In this document: positions 35,211 to 43,202 of the stretch, in pieces
Layout: every line of letters starts with the position of its first letter
Position numbering within the stretch: the stretch's first letter is position 1
NCBI RefSeq assembly: GCF_016863115.1
Contig: NZ_BOOG01000042.1
Coordinates: 1 to 64,000, forward strand
Length of the DNA stretch: 64,000 nt
Source: Sphaerimonospora thailandensis
GTDB lineage: Bacteria > Actinomycetota > Actinomycetes > Streptosporangiales > Streptosporangiaceae
Direction: 5' to 3'
Position numbers and translations under genes: made by a program
The notes under the pieces: generated by a model
Databases searched by the model: none
Seen by the model: the letters and a program-made list of their open reading frames with translations, nothing else
Told to the model about the DNA's origin: nothing

Positions 35211-35819
35211 GTGGCGCATTACTTCGAGGAGAGTCCGGAGGCGGCCCGCCGGCCCGGCGTGGTCACGCTGGTCCTGCCGGACCTGCATCTTCGGCTGGAG
35301 ACCGACAGCGGGGTGTTCTCCCCGGACCGGGTCGATCCCGGCACCCGGGTGCTGCTGGAGACCGTGCCGCCGCCGCCCGAGGAGGGCGACCTGCTCGATC
35401 TGGGCTGCGGCTACGGCCCGATCGCGCTCACCATGGCTTCGCGCGCGCCGCGGGCGACCGTGTGGGCGGTTGACGTGAACCGCCGATCGGTCGATCTGTG
35501 TGAGCGCAATGCGCGAAGCGCCGGCCTTGACAAAGTAAGGTCGATGCACGTGGACGAGGTTCCCGACGACGTCCGGTTCCGGGTCATCTGGTCCAACCCG
35601 GCGATCCGGATCGGCAAGCAGGCCCTGCGGGAGATGCTCACCCGGTGGCTGGACCGGCTCACCCCCGACGGCGCCGCCTTCCTGGTCGTACAGAAGCATC
35701 TGGGCTCCGACTCGCTGCAGCGGTGGCTGACCGACCAGGGCTGGCCCGTCGTGCGGCTGGCCTCCCGCTCCGCCTACCGCGTGCTGCGGGCGGGCGCCCG
35801 GCCGGTGGATGCGCGATGA
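35211..35819 (+). CDS. RsmC-like class I methyltransferase
   Basis: 202 residues. SAM motif LLDLGCGYGPIALTMASRAP and the SNPAIRIGK motif, a variant of the NPPF/SNPPIR catalytic loop of 16S rRNA (guanine-N2) methyltransferases such as RsmC, in which the second Pro is Ala. The single-domain length is normal for actinobacterial members. GTG at 35211 is used; the stop overlaps the TrmH gene (ATGA). Confidence 0.85.
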   Translation: MAHYFEESPEAARRPGVVTLVLPDLHLRLETDSGVFSPDRVDPGTRVLLETVPPPPEEGDLLDLGCGYGPIALTMASRAPRATVWAVDVNRRSVDLCERNARSAGLDKVRSMHVDEVPDDVRFRVIWSNPAIRIGKQALREMLTRWLDRLTPDGAAFLVVQKHLGSDSLQRWLTDQGWPVVRLASRSAYRVLRAGARPVDAR

Positions 35820-36430
35820 CGGCCAAACCGACCACCGGCAAATCGGGCACAGGCAAGGCGGGCACCGGGCGCAGGCAGCTTCGGCCGACCGACGTGAAGC
35901 GGCTCAACCGGGCCTGGCGGCGCGACACCCGCAGCCGGCTCACGCTGATCCTGGAGTCGGTGACCGGACCGTTCAACATCGGGTCGATCTTCCGTACGGC
36001 CGCGGCCCTCGGTGTGGAGACGATCTGGCTGGCGGGCAACGCCACCCCGCCCACCAACCCCAAGGCGCAGAAGACCGCCCTCGGCACCGACCGGCTGGTC
36101 GACTGGCACGAGGCGGTCCCGGTCCAGGAGGCGATCGGCGCCGCCAAGGAGCAGGGCTTCCGGGTCGTCGCCGTGGAGTTGACCGGTGACGCCGTACCGC
36201 TGCCCGAGGCCGTGCTGGGCGGCGACGTGTGCCTGCTGCTGGGCGGGGAGGACCACGGCTGCTCCCCCGCCGCACTGGAGGCGGCCGACGCGGTGGTCTA
36301 CATCCCGCAGGTGGGCCGGGTCGGGTCGGTCAACGTGTCCATCGCGGCGGGGATCGTGATGGCCGAGGCCCGGCGCCAGGAGTGGGCCCAGAGGCGTGTG
36401 TCGCCGGAGACCTCGGCGGAGACCTCGTAA
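35816..36430 (+). CDS. TrmH/SpoU-family RNA 2'-O-methyltransferase
   Basis: 204 residues with the SPOUT trefoil-knot motifs: LILESVTGPFNIGSIFRTAAALG (motif 1), CLLLGGEDHGCSP (motif 2) and VYIPQVGRVGSVNVSIAAGIVMAE (motif 3). The N-terminal 20 residues are Lys/Gly/Thr-rich and may contact RNA. It probably methylates a tRNA or rRNA ribose. ATG overlaps the preceding methyltransferase stop and its own stop overlaps the GDPD start (TAATG), so three genes are coupled. Confidence 0.9.
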   Translation: MTAKPTTGKSGTGKAGTGRRQLRPTDVKRLNRAWRRDTRSRLTLILESVTGPFNIGSIFRTAAALGVETIWLAGNATPPTNPKAQKTALGTDRLVDWHEAVPVQEAIGAAKEQGFRVVAVELTGDAVPLPEAVLGGDVCLLLGGEDHGCSPAALEAADAVVYIPQVGRVGSVNVSIAAGIVMAEARRQEWAQRRVSPETSAETS

Positions 36431-37224
36431 TGCGGAAGTTCGACTTCCTCAACCATCCGGGGCCGCTCGCGTTCGCGCACCGCGGCGGAGCCGACGACGG
36501 CCGCGAGAACACGATGTCGGCCTTCGCCAGGGCCGTGGAGCTCGGCTACACCTATCTGGAGACCGACGCGCACGCGACGGCCGACGGGGTGCTGCTGGCC
36601 TTCCACGACCACACCCTCGACCGGGTCACCGATCGCAGGGGCCGGATCTCCGCGCTGCCCTACCGGGACGTGCGCCGGGCGCGGATCGACGGCCGGGAGG
36701 AGATCCCGCTGATCGAGGATCTCCTGGGGACCTGGTCGCACGTCAGGTTCAACATCGACGTCAAGGAGAGTCCGGCGATCGTGCCGCTGGCTCGGGCCAT
36801 CCGCCGTACACGCGCCTATGATCGTGTCTGCCTGACGTCCTTCTCCGACCTGCGGCTCGCCCAGGCGCGTGGCGCGATCGGCCGGGAGGTGTGCTCGTCG
36901 CTCGGGCCGCGGGGGATCGTCGCGCTGCGCGCCGCCTCGGTCGGCAGCGGGTACGGCCGGCTGCTCTCCCGGCTCGCCCGGGCGGGCGTGCCGTGCGCGC
37001 AGGTCCCCCTCGGGCTGTTCGGCCTGCGGTTCATCACCCGGCCCCTGGTGCGTACGGCTCACGCCATCGGCATGCAGGTGCACGTGTGGACGGTGAACGA
37101 CCCGGTCATCATGGGACGCCTGCTGGACCTGGGCGTCGACGGGGTGATGACCGACAACATCACCGGCCTGCGCGAGGTGCTCAGGTCGCGCGGCCAGTGG
37201 CATCCGAGCGCGGACGGCGGCTGA
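36430..37224 (+). CDS. Glycerophosphodiester phosphodiesterase
   Basis: 264 residues with the GDPD fold. H17-R18 (AHRGG), E27 (RENT), E44 and D46 (YLETDAH), and the downstream FHDHTLDRVT are the catalytic and metal-binding set. The C-terminal VHVWTVND and GVMTDN motifs are intact. It hydrolyses glycerophosphodiesters to glycerol-3-phosphate and an alcohol. No signal peptide is seen, so it is probably cytoplasmic. Confidence 0.9.
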   Translation: MRKFDFLNHPGPLAFAHRGGADDGRENTMSAFARAVELGYTYLETDAHATADGVLLAFHDHTLDRVTDRRGRISALPYRDVRRARIDGREEIPLIEDLLGTWSHVRFNIDVKESPAIVPLARAIRRTRAYDRVCLTSFSDLRLAQARGAIGREVCSSLGPRGIVALRAASVGSGYGRLLSRLARAGVPCAQVPLGLFGLRFITRPLVRTAHAIGMQVHVWTVNDPVIMGRLLDLGVDGVMTDNITGLREVLRSRGQWHPSADGG

Positions 37225-37236
37225 CCAGGCCGCCGA

Positions 37237-37275
37237 TCAGCGGCGGAGGTCAGCGGCGGAGGTCAGGGGCGGAGG
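37237..37275. repeat. 13-bp tandem repeat, three copies
   Basis: TCAGCGGCGGAGG occurs twice in tandem followed by a third copy with one change (TCAGGGGCGGAGG). It lies between the convergent GDPD and lipoprotein genes. Confidence 0.75.
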
Positions 37276-37295
37276 CGGGCATTCGCCGAAACCGG

Positions 37296-38531
37296 TCACC
37301 GAGGCGGGCCGGCCGCGCCGTCGCCTCCGGCGGAGATGTAGATCACGGAGCTGGACGTGTAGCCGTTGCCGTTGTTCCTCTCGCCGGCGATTTCCACCTC
37401 GCCGAACACCATCACCTCGTCCGTCCCGGGAACCACCGCCAGGCCGCGCAGCCGGGCGGCCGTCCCCTGCGGCACGGGGATCGTGGAGACCTCCCAGCGG
37501 CCATCCGGGTAACGGGAGAGCACGACGGCGGACTCCGGTGAGTCGAAGAGCATGGGTGAGGCGATCACGTGGATCCGGCCGCGGGAATCCACGCAGGCCT
37601 GGCCGAACCGCCGCCCGGCCGGCACCGCGACCCGCTCCCAGCGACGACCGTTCCAGTGCGCCGCGAGGGGGTAGGGCTCGTTGGTCTCGCCCCGCTCCCC
37701 GAACAGCCAGACGTCGTCATCCGCGAGGGCGAGCATGCTCGTGATCGTGTACGTCCGCGTCTCGTCGTCGGGAGGCAGCGCGCCGTCGGTCGACACCTCG
37801 CGCCATTTCGCGCCGTCGAGGCGGGCGACCCTGTTCCCGCCGTAGGCCCACATCCCCGGCCCGGACACCGGGGCGACCCACCTGAGGTAACCGACTGGCA
37901 ACCGCGTCTTCCGCCAGGGACCCCCGCCGGAGCGCGCGGCGGTCTCTGAGAGCCATGCGTTGGTGGGTTTCCCGACGTCATTCCCCATCAGCCACACCCC
38001 CCGGCGGCCGAGTGTGCGGACGGCGAAGATCTCAGCCGCCGGTGCCCGCACCTGGGACCACCGGTGCCCGTCGTAGCGCAGCACGTAGGTGTCGACATCT
38101 CCATGCACGGTGACCCAGATGTCATCGGGGGCGGACGCGCTCATGCTGCTGATCACGCCTTGGAGGCGCGGCAGGACGTTCACCTGCCGCCAGGACCGCC
38201 CGTTCCACCGCAGCGCGATCGGGAAGACCTCGCCCTCGTCGAGCGAGTTGGTCTCCCCGAACGCCCACCCGTCCGCCGGGCCGAACAGGATCGCCCCTTC
38301 CATCGCATCAAAATCGCCGTAGTCGAACATGTGCGTCAGCCGCCAGGACCGACGGCTGGGAACGGCCTGTGCCCAGCCAGGATTCGCGGGATCGGCCTGC
38401 GCCCAGCTGGGCGGCGCCGAAGGGGACGGGGCCGCCCGGCCGCCGGAATCACAACCACTCGCCGTGAACCCCACCGTGATGGCCATCGCCGCGAGCACTG
38501 CCGCGGTCGGCCTCCGCTCCTGAAAAGCCAT
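37296..38531 (-). CDS. Lipoprotein with WG-type beta-propeller repeats
   Basis: About 411 residues. A lipobox (FTASGC) follows a hydrophobic signal, so the protein is probably lipid-anchored outside the membrane. The mature part has repeats of the form ADGWAFGE, DDIWVTVHG, RGVWLMGND, PGMWAYGGN and DDVWLFGERG alternating with 'RWNGRSWRQV'-like strands, consistent with a beta propeller. Its pattern matches the secreted protein at 20999-22225. ATG 38531 is used; GTG 38546 also has a Shine-Dalgarno. Function unknown. Confidence 0.75.
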   Translation of the reverse strand: MAFQERRPTAAVLAAMAITVGFTASGCDSGGRAAPSPSAPPSWAQADPANPGWAQAVPSRRSWRLTHMFDYGDFDAMEGAILFGPADGWAFGETNSLDEGEVFPIALRWNGRSWRQVNVLPRLQGVISSMSASAPDDIWVTVHGDVDTYVLRYDGHRWSQVRAPAAEIFAVRTLGRRGVWLMGNDVGKPTNAWLSETAARSGGGPWRKTRLPVGYLRWVAPVSGPGMWAYGGNRVARLDGAKWREVSTDGALPPDDETRTYTITSMLALADDDVWLFGERGETNEPYPLAAHWNGRRWERVAVPAGRRFGQACVDSRGRIHVIASPMLFDSPESAVVLSRYPDGRWEVSTIPVPQGTAARLRGLAVVPGTDEVMVFGEVEIAGERNNGNGYTSSSVIYISAGGDGAAGPPR

Positions 38532-38560
38532 GCCGGCCCCCGTCACTTCATCCCCTGCCC

Positions 38561-38592
38561 GTCCGTACGGACATCCCCGTGTCCGTACGGAC
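38561..38592. promoter_or_regulatory. Twin palindromes GTCCGTACGGAC, 20 bp apart
   Basis: Two identical perfect 12-bp palindromes at 38561-38572 and 38581-38592 have centres exactly 20 bp (about two helical turns) apart. They lie about 30-60 bases before the lipoprotein start. This geometry suits cooperative binding of a dimeric repressor on one face of the DNA. No regulator gene is adjacent. Confidence 0.6.
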
Positions 38593-38783
38593 GGTACGGT
38601 AGACCGGGCGACGACACCGGCGAAATGATCGAAATCGCTGGATATCGGAGGGAATCGTCTATCGTCCGCTATCGCGAGGAAGCGACGGGCACGCTGGACG
38701 AAGCGCGACCGCACACGCTCGAGGAACGACTGCGCGAGCTGAAGCTCTGTGAGGGGACCCGTTCTCCGGAGCGAGTGGACCGG

Positions 38784-39950
38784 TCACCGCACCACTCGCA
38801 TGGCGACCAGCGCGACCAGCGCGGCGGCCGTGATCGTGAGTGTCATCGACAACGCGGTGGCCCCGCCCATGGAGACCAGCGGGGGCACCACCGCGCCGGC
38901 GAGGAACTGCAGCACGCCGAGGAAGGCCGAGGCGGTGCCCGCCCGCTCTCCGTGCGGGATCAGCGCCAGCGCGCTGGCGTTGGGCGCGACCAGTCCACCG
39001 CTGGAGACCATGAGGAACAGCCCGGACAGCAGCACGGGCAGCCCCCAGCCGGCCGCCACGCCGCCGAGGGCGATCACGCTCCCGGCCACGCAGACGACCA
39101 GGCCTGTCACCAGCATCGGGCGGGGCCCGTACCGGCCCACGAGCAGACCGTTGAGGTTGCCGGCCAGGACGATCCCCACAGAGTTCACCGCGAAGATCAC
39201 GGAGAAGGCCTGCGGGCCGACCTGGTACTCGTGCTGCAGCACGAACGAGCTGAGTCCGATGTAGGTGAACAGGGTGCACGCGGCCAGCGAGAGCATCAGG
39301 CAGTAGCCGGTGAAGCTCCGGTCGCGGGCGAGCACCGCGAACTGACGCCCCGTCGCGCGTACGCCTCCGGAGTGGCGCTCGGCGGGATCGAGGGTCTCCG
39401 GCACGCCCAGCGCCGCCAGGACCAGCAGGACGCCGATGCCGGCAAGCACGACGAACAGCCCGCGCCAGTCCATGAACCGGGACAGCTGGGCCCCGGCGAG
39501 CGGCGCCGCGATCGGGGCCAGGCCACTGACGATCATGAGCATCGAGTACACCCGGGCCGCGGCGGCGCCGTCGAACAGGTCGCGGACGATCGCCCGGGCG
39601 ATCACCAGCCCGGCCGCGCCGGCGAGCCCCTGGACCAGCCGAACACCGATCAGCGACCAGATGCCGGGCGCGAACGCGCACAGCAGCGAGGTCGCCGCGT
39701 AGGCCGCCACCCCGATGAGCAGCGGCTTTCGGCGGCCGACCCGGTCGCTCAGCGGGCCCGCCACGAGCTGGCCGAGCGCCAGCCCGACCAGGCACATCGA
39801 CATGGTGAGCTGGGCGAGCGCGTCACCGGCGGCGAGGTCTCGCCCGAGCTGCGGCAGCACCGGGAGGTAGAGGTCCAGCGACAGCGGGCCGAACGCGGAC
39901 AGGGCGCCGAGTGTGGCCAGCAGGCGCAGGCGCCGTGCCCCGGTCAGCAC
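38784..39950 (-). CDS. MFS multidrug transporter, Bcr/CflA type
   Basis: About 388 residues with 12 TM helices. ALSAFGPLSLDLYLPVLPQLGRDL and LVAGPLSDRVGRRKPLLIGV are the Bcr/CflA signature. This drug:H+ antiporter group exports bicyclomycin, sulfonamides or other drugs. GTG 39950 follows AGAGG by 11 bases; the frame continues upstream through an Arg/Gly-rich stretch encoded by a 15-bp DNA repeat that is unlikely to be translated. Confidence 0.88.
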   Translation of the reverse strand: MLTGARRLRLLATLGALSAFGPLSLDLYLPVLPQLGRDLAAGDALAQLTMSMCLVGLALGQLVAGPLSDRVGRRKPLLIGVAAYAATSLLCAFAPGIWSLIGVRLVQGLAGAAGLVIARAIVRDLFDGAAAARVYSMLMIVSGLAPIAAPLAGAQLSRFMDWRGLFVVLAGIGVLLVLAALGVPETLDPAERHSGGVRATGRQFAVLARDRSFTGYCLMLSLAACTLFTYIGLSSFVLQHEYQVGPQAFSVIFAVNSVGIVLAGNLNGLLVGRYGPRPMLVTGLVVCVAGSVIALGGVAAGWGLPVLLSGLFLMVSSGGLVAPNASALALIPHGERAGTASAFLGVLQFLAGAVVPPLVSMGGATALSMTLTITAAALVALVAMRVVR

Positions 39951-40055
39951 CGGACGCGCAACCTCTCGTGGTTGCTCGGCGCACCTCGTCCCGCTGTCGC
40001 CGCCGCTCAGGTCATCGCCCGGCTTCACCCTGTCCCCCGTTCCTCGAGTCCCCCG

Positions 40056-40084
40056 CCCTCGAGGTCCCCGCCCTCGAGGTCCCC
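40056..40084. repeat. 15-bp direct repeat (CCCTCGAGGTCCCCG)
   Basis: Two adjacent near-identical copies (40056-40070 and 40071-40084), with a diverged third copy just upstream (TCCTCGAGTCCCCC, from 40041), in the noncoding DNA between the MFS and aldo/keto reductase genes. Confidence 0.6.
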
Positions 40085-40091
40085 ACCCCTC

Positions 40092-40125
40092 GGGCCTCCG
40101 TTCGTCACGTTCGTCACGGAGGCCC
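40092..40125 (-). terminator. Hairpin terminator downstream of the liv-ADH-AKR operon
   Basis: A perfect 9-bp stem (GGGCCTCCG with CGGAGGCCC) encloses a 16-base loop made of TTCGTCACG plus TTCGTCA. It lies 45 bases beyond the stop of the minus-strand aldo/keto reductase gene, the last gene of its operon. Confidence 0.6.
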
Positions 40126-40169
40126 GTCTGCTTCGCCGCATGGCCGGTGAGCATTCGCTCACCGGGCGG

Positions 40170-41138
40170 TCACGGCCCTTCGGGGTCGATCACGTCCTTG
40201 TCCACCCAGAACGGCTCCAGCAGCGACCTGAGGTGCTCGGCGCCGACCCGCTCCAGCAGCGCCAGCGCGCCGACGTTGTCGACCAGCTGCTCCATGCGGC
40301 TGGCGCCGAACAACACGGTGCAGGTGGCCGGGTGCGTCAGCGTGAAGGCGACGCACACCTGGGCCGGGGTGGCGTCCAGGTCTGCGGCGACCTTGGCGAT
40401 CCCGGCGGCGGCCTCGACGATGCGCTCGCGCACGCCGCCGGGGTCGCGGCCGACCTCCCGGGACGGCTTGATCTTGCCGGCGAGGATGCCGCCCTCCATG
40501 ATGTCGGAGGCCTCCAGCGAGACCCCCTGGGCGAACACCTCGGCGAAGGGCGCGCCGTCCGGGATCGACCGCCGGCACGGGCTGTATTTCAGCTGGGCCA
40601 GCTGCGGGCCGGGCGAACCCGCGGCCAGCGCGTGCCGCCGGATCGTCGTGATGGCGGTGGCCGACCAGTTGTTCACGCCCCAGCAGCCGATGAGTCCGTC
40701 GGCCTCCAGCTCGGCGAGGTCGCCGGCGAGCCGCTCCAGGTCCAGATCGTCGCGCCGGATGTCGCCGAGGACGGCGACGTCGGCCCGGTCGGTCCCGACG
40801 CGGAACAGCGCGCGCTCCATCTGCTCGCGCAGCGACATCTCGGGGTAGCCCTCCAGCCAGAGCTTCTCCGACAGCAGGTACTCGTCCCTGCCGACGCCGG
40901 CGGCACGGATGATCGCCGAGAACAGCACGTCGGTGAAGACCGGCGGGTGCCCGGGAAAGCCGTACACGCCGACGTCGAACAGGTTCACGCCCAGGTCGAC
41001 GGCGTGGCGCACCATCGCCACGGCGTCGGCGAAGTCCATCCGGTCATAGGTGTGCCAGGACCCCAGGGACAGCACGGAGGCCTCAGGCCCGTGGGTGCCG
41101 ATCCGACGCCGGGGGACGATCTTGTTATCCGCGGTCAT
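40170..41138 (-). CDS. Aldo/keto reductase (AKR, first of two paralogues)
   Basis: 322 residues of the NADPH-dependent AKR barrel. FDVGVYGFPG holds the Asp/Tyr pair and LLSEKLWLEG the Lys of the catalytic tetrad; GCWGVNNWSA, QLKYSPCRR and the NADP-binding end VLFGASRMEQLVDN are also seen. It is the last gene of the six-gene liv-ADH-AKR operon. Its N-terminus (RRRIGTHGPEASVLSLGSW) and many blocks match a second AKR at 53019-54008, so the two arose by duplication. ATG 41138 has GAGGAG upstream. Confidence 0.88.
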   Translation of the reverse strand: MTADNKIVPRRRIGTHGPEASVLSLGSWHTYDRMDFADAVAMVRHAVDLGVNLFDVGVYGFPGHPPVFTDVLFSAIIRAAGVGRDEYLLSEKLWLEGYPEMSLREQMERALFRVGTDRADVAVLGDIRRDDLDLERLAGDLAELEADGLIGCWGVNNWSATAITTIRRHALAAGSPGPQLAQLKYSPCRRSIPDGAPFAEVFAQGVSLEASDIMEGGILAGKIKPSREVGRDPGGVRERIVEAAAGIAKVAADLDATPAQVCVAFTLTHPATCTVLFGASRMEQLVDNVGALALLERVGAEHLRSLLEPFWVDKDVIDPEGP

Positions 41139-41169
41139 CTGACTCCTCAATCCGCAATCGATGTGGTAC

Positions 41170-42279
41170 TCAGGGCAGCCACGGGTGGACGACGGCCTTG
41201 ACCTGCTCGAGCCGGGACATCGACTCGATCGCCGCGCTCGCCCCACCCAGCCCGACAGGCTCGCCGAACATCTCGTCCCAGTCGAAGCGCCCCTGGAAGG
41301 TGCGGAGGAACTCCACGGCCCGGTAGTAGTCGCCGACGTCGCCGTTGAGCGACCCGAGCACGGTCAGCTCCTTGCCCATGATCGTGCCCAGGGCGACCGG
41401 GTCGGGGCGCGGGCCGGTGCTGCCGCAGACGACGAACCGGCCGCCGAAAGCGGCCATGTCCACGGCCTCGCCGCCGACGCCGGGTGCGCCGGCGAAGTCG
41501 AGCACGAGATCGGCGCCGCGGCCGCCGGTGGCGTCCATCACCTGGGCGACGCGGCTCGCCGCGTCGCCGTCCAGCCCGATCGCGATGTCGGCGCCGAACC
41601 GGCGGGCCAGCTCGAGCCGGGCGTCGGGCGCGCCGATCGTGACGACGGTGCCGGCGCCGCCCAGGCTCGCCACCGCCGTGGCCACGAGTCCGAGTGCTCC
41701 GGCGCCCTGGATCGCCACGGTCGAGCCGGGGCGGATGCCGCCGGCCCGGTCGAAGGCGTGCAGCACGGTCTTGACGGCGCAGCCCGCGCTGGCCGCCCAG
41801 GTGTCCTTGACGTCGTCGGGCAGCACGACCTTCAACGCGCCGGGCGTGACGTAGGCGTGCTCGGCCAGGCCGGCCGTGGCGTACGGCCAGCGGTCCGAGC
41901 GCTGGAGGAATCCGTACCCGCGGTTGGCGCAGGCGACCGGCGCGCGCAGCACCGTGCAGCCGTAGCAGCGCCCGCAGACCGACTCCGACCAGCCGATGCG
42001 GTCGCCCACCTTGACCGGGCGGCCGAGGGCGTCGACGGTGTCGGGGCCGACAGCCTCGACGGTGCCCATCATCTCGTGGCCGAGCACCATCGGCAGCATG
42101 CCCGGCCATGACATGCCGCCGCGCCACAGATGGACGTCGGTGGCGCACAGCGTCGCGCAGCCGATCTTGACGAGTGCGGCGCCGGGCTCGCACTCGCTCG
42201 GCAGCGGCAACTCCTCCAGGGTCAGCGGCTCCCCGTGGACGCGCAGGACCGCGGCCCGGGTGACGGAAGGCAGTGACAT
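41170..42279 (-). CDS. Zinc-dependent alcohol dehydrogenase (MDR family)
   Basis: 369 residues. Catalytic zinc ligands are in CATLCATD and GHEMMG; the structural zinc site is the Cys cluster CGRCYGCTVLRAPVAC. The Rossmann motif is QGAGALGLVATAVAS. The family includes threonine and other secondary alcohol dehydrogenases. It lies between the Liv permease gene and the aldo/keto reductase, with 22 and 31 bases between genes, so it probably oxidises the imported compound or an early intermediate. Confidence 0.9.
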   Translation of the reverse strand: MSLPSVTRAAVLRVHGEPLTLEELPLPSECEPGAALVKIGCATLCATDVHLWRGGMSWPGMLPMVLGHEMMGTVEAVGPDTVDALGRPVKVGDRIGWSESVCGRCYGCTVLRAPVACANRGYGFLQRSDRWPYATAGLAEHAYVTPGALKVVLPDDVKDTWAASAGCAVKTVLHAFDRAGGIRPGSTVAIQGAGALGLVATAVASLGGAGTVVTIGAPDARLELARRFGADIAIGLDGDAASRVAQVMDATGGRGADLVLDFAGAPGVGGEAVDMAAFGGRFVVCGSTGPRPDPVALGTIMGKELTVLGSLNGDVGDYYRAVEFLRTFQGRFDWDEMFGEPVGLGGASAAIESMSRLEQVKAVVHPWLP

Positions 42280-42301
42280 GTACTCGTTTCTCCCGATTCT
42301 G

Positions 42302-43174
42302 CTATCTGCTGTGGGCGGTGTCCCACACCTCGCCGCGGCTGCGCCACCACAGCAGCACCAGCATCACGAGGAAGGGGACGACTCCGGCGTACTTCTGGAT
42401 CTCGGCCACGGACCCGGCCGCGCCTTCCAGGCAGCCCATGAGCAGGCCACCGACGAGGGTCAGCGGCAGGCTGCGGAACGCACCGATCATGGCCACGGCC
42501 AGGGCCGTGGAGATGAGGTTGCCGAGCGTCGCGAAGTCGCCGCCGAGGCGCGGCGCCACCAGCACGATCACCAGGGTGGAGATGGCGCCGATGGCCACCC
42601 AGACGCCGATGGCGAGCCGGGGCGCCGGGATGCCGACGACCTGGGCGGTGGTCGGCCGCTCCGACAGCGCCTGCAGCCGCAGGCCGATGAGCGTCTTGCT
42701 GAGCAGCAGGCTCACCCCGACCGTGATCAGTACGGCGAAGCCCATCGAGACCAGCACCGCCTGGGGCACCACGACGCTGCCGACGGTGAAGGCGGGCGCG
42801 TCGAACGGCGAAGGGAAGCGGTGCGCGCCGGTGGTGTTGCTGCCGAACAGTCGCAGCCCGATCGCGATGATCGCGACGTAGACGGCGACCGTGACGGCGG
42901 CCTTGGTCCGCTCGTCATGCTGGCTGAACCAACTGACGAGCGCGGAGCCGAGCAGCGCGGACAGCGCGGCGCCGGCCGCCGCCCCGACCGGCAGCGCGAG
43001 CCACCCGGTCAGGCCGGCGTCCATCAGCGTCACCATCACGAAGGCGCCCACCGCTCCGCAGGCCGCCATCGTGAAGTTGACCACGGCGACGAGGCGGTAG
43101 GTCAGCACGACGCACAGGCCGAGCAGCGCGTACACTCCGCCGCTGGTCAGGCCGGCGACCACGGAATTCAGCAT
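42302..43174 (-). CDS. livH: Branched-chain amino-acid-type ABC permease, LivH-like
   Basis: 290 residues, about eight TM helices. SGGVYALLGLCVVLTYRLVAVVNFTMAACGAVGAF and the EAA-like loop (LSERPTTAQVVGIPAPRLAIGVW) are typical of LivH. It forms the membrane channel with the LivM half of the fused protein encoded upstream. Many Liv-type systems in catabolic clusters carry aromatic acids rather than branched-chain amino acids. Confidence 0.9.
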   Translation of the reverse strand: MLNSVVAGLTSGGVYALLGLCVVLTYRLVAVVNFTMAACGAVGAFVMVTLMDAGLTGWLALPVGAAAGAALSALLGSALVSWFSQHDERTKAAVTVAVYVAIIAIGLRLFGSNTTGAHRFPSPFDAPAFTVGSVVVPQAVLVSMGFAVLITVGVSLLLSKTLIGLRLQALSERPTTAQVVGIPAPRLAIGVWVAIGAISTLVIVLVAPRLGGDFATLGNLISTALAVAMIGAFRSLPLTLVGGLLMGCLEGAAGSVAEIQKYAGVVPFLVMLVLLWWRSRGEVWDTAHSR

Positions 43175-43202
43175 CGAGCACCTCCGGTACGGACGTCAGG
43201 GA

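Noticed and set aside
38064-41201. Very long open frame on the plus strand opposite the lipoprotein, MFS and AKR genes
   Set aside because: Its Arg/Pro/Gln/His-rich translation is the usual antisense shadow of high-GC genes; the minus-strand genes have clear family motifs.
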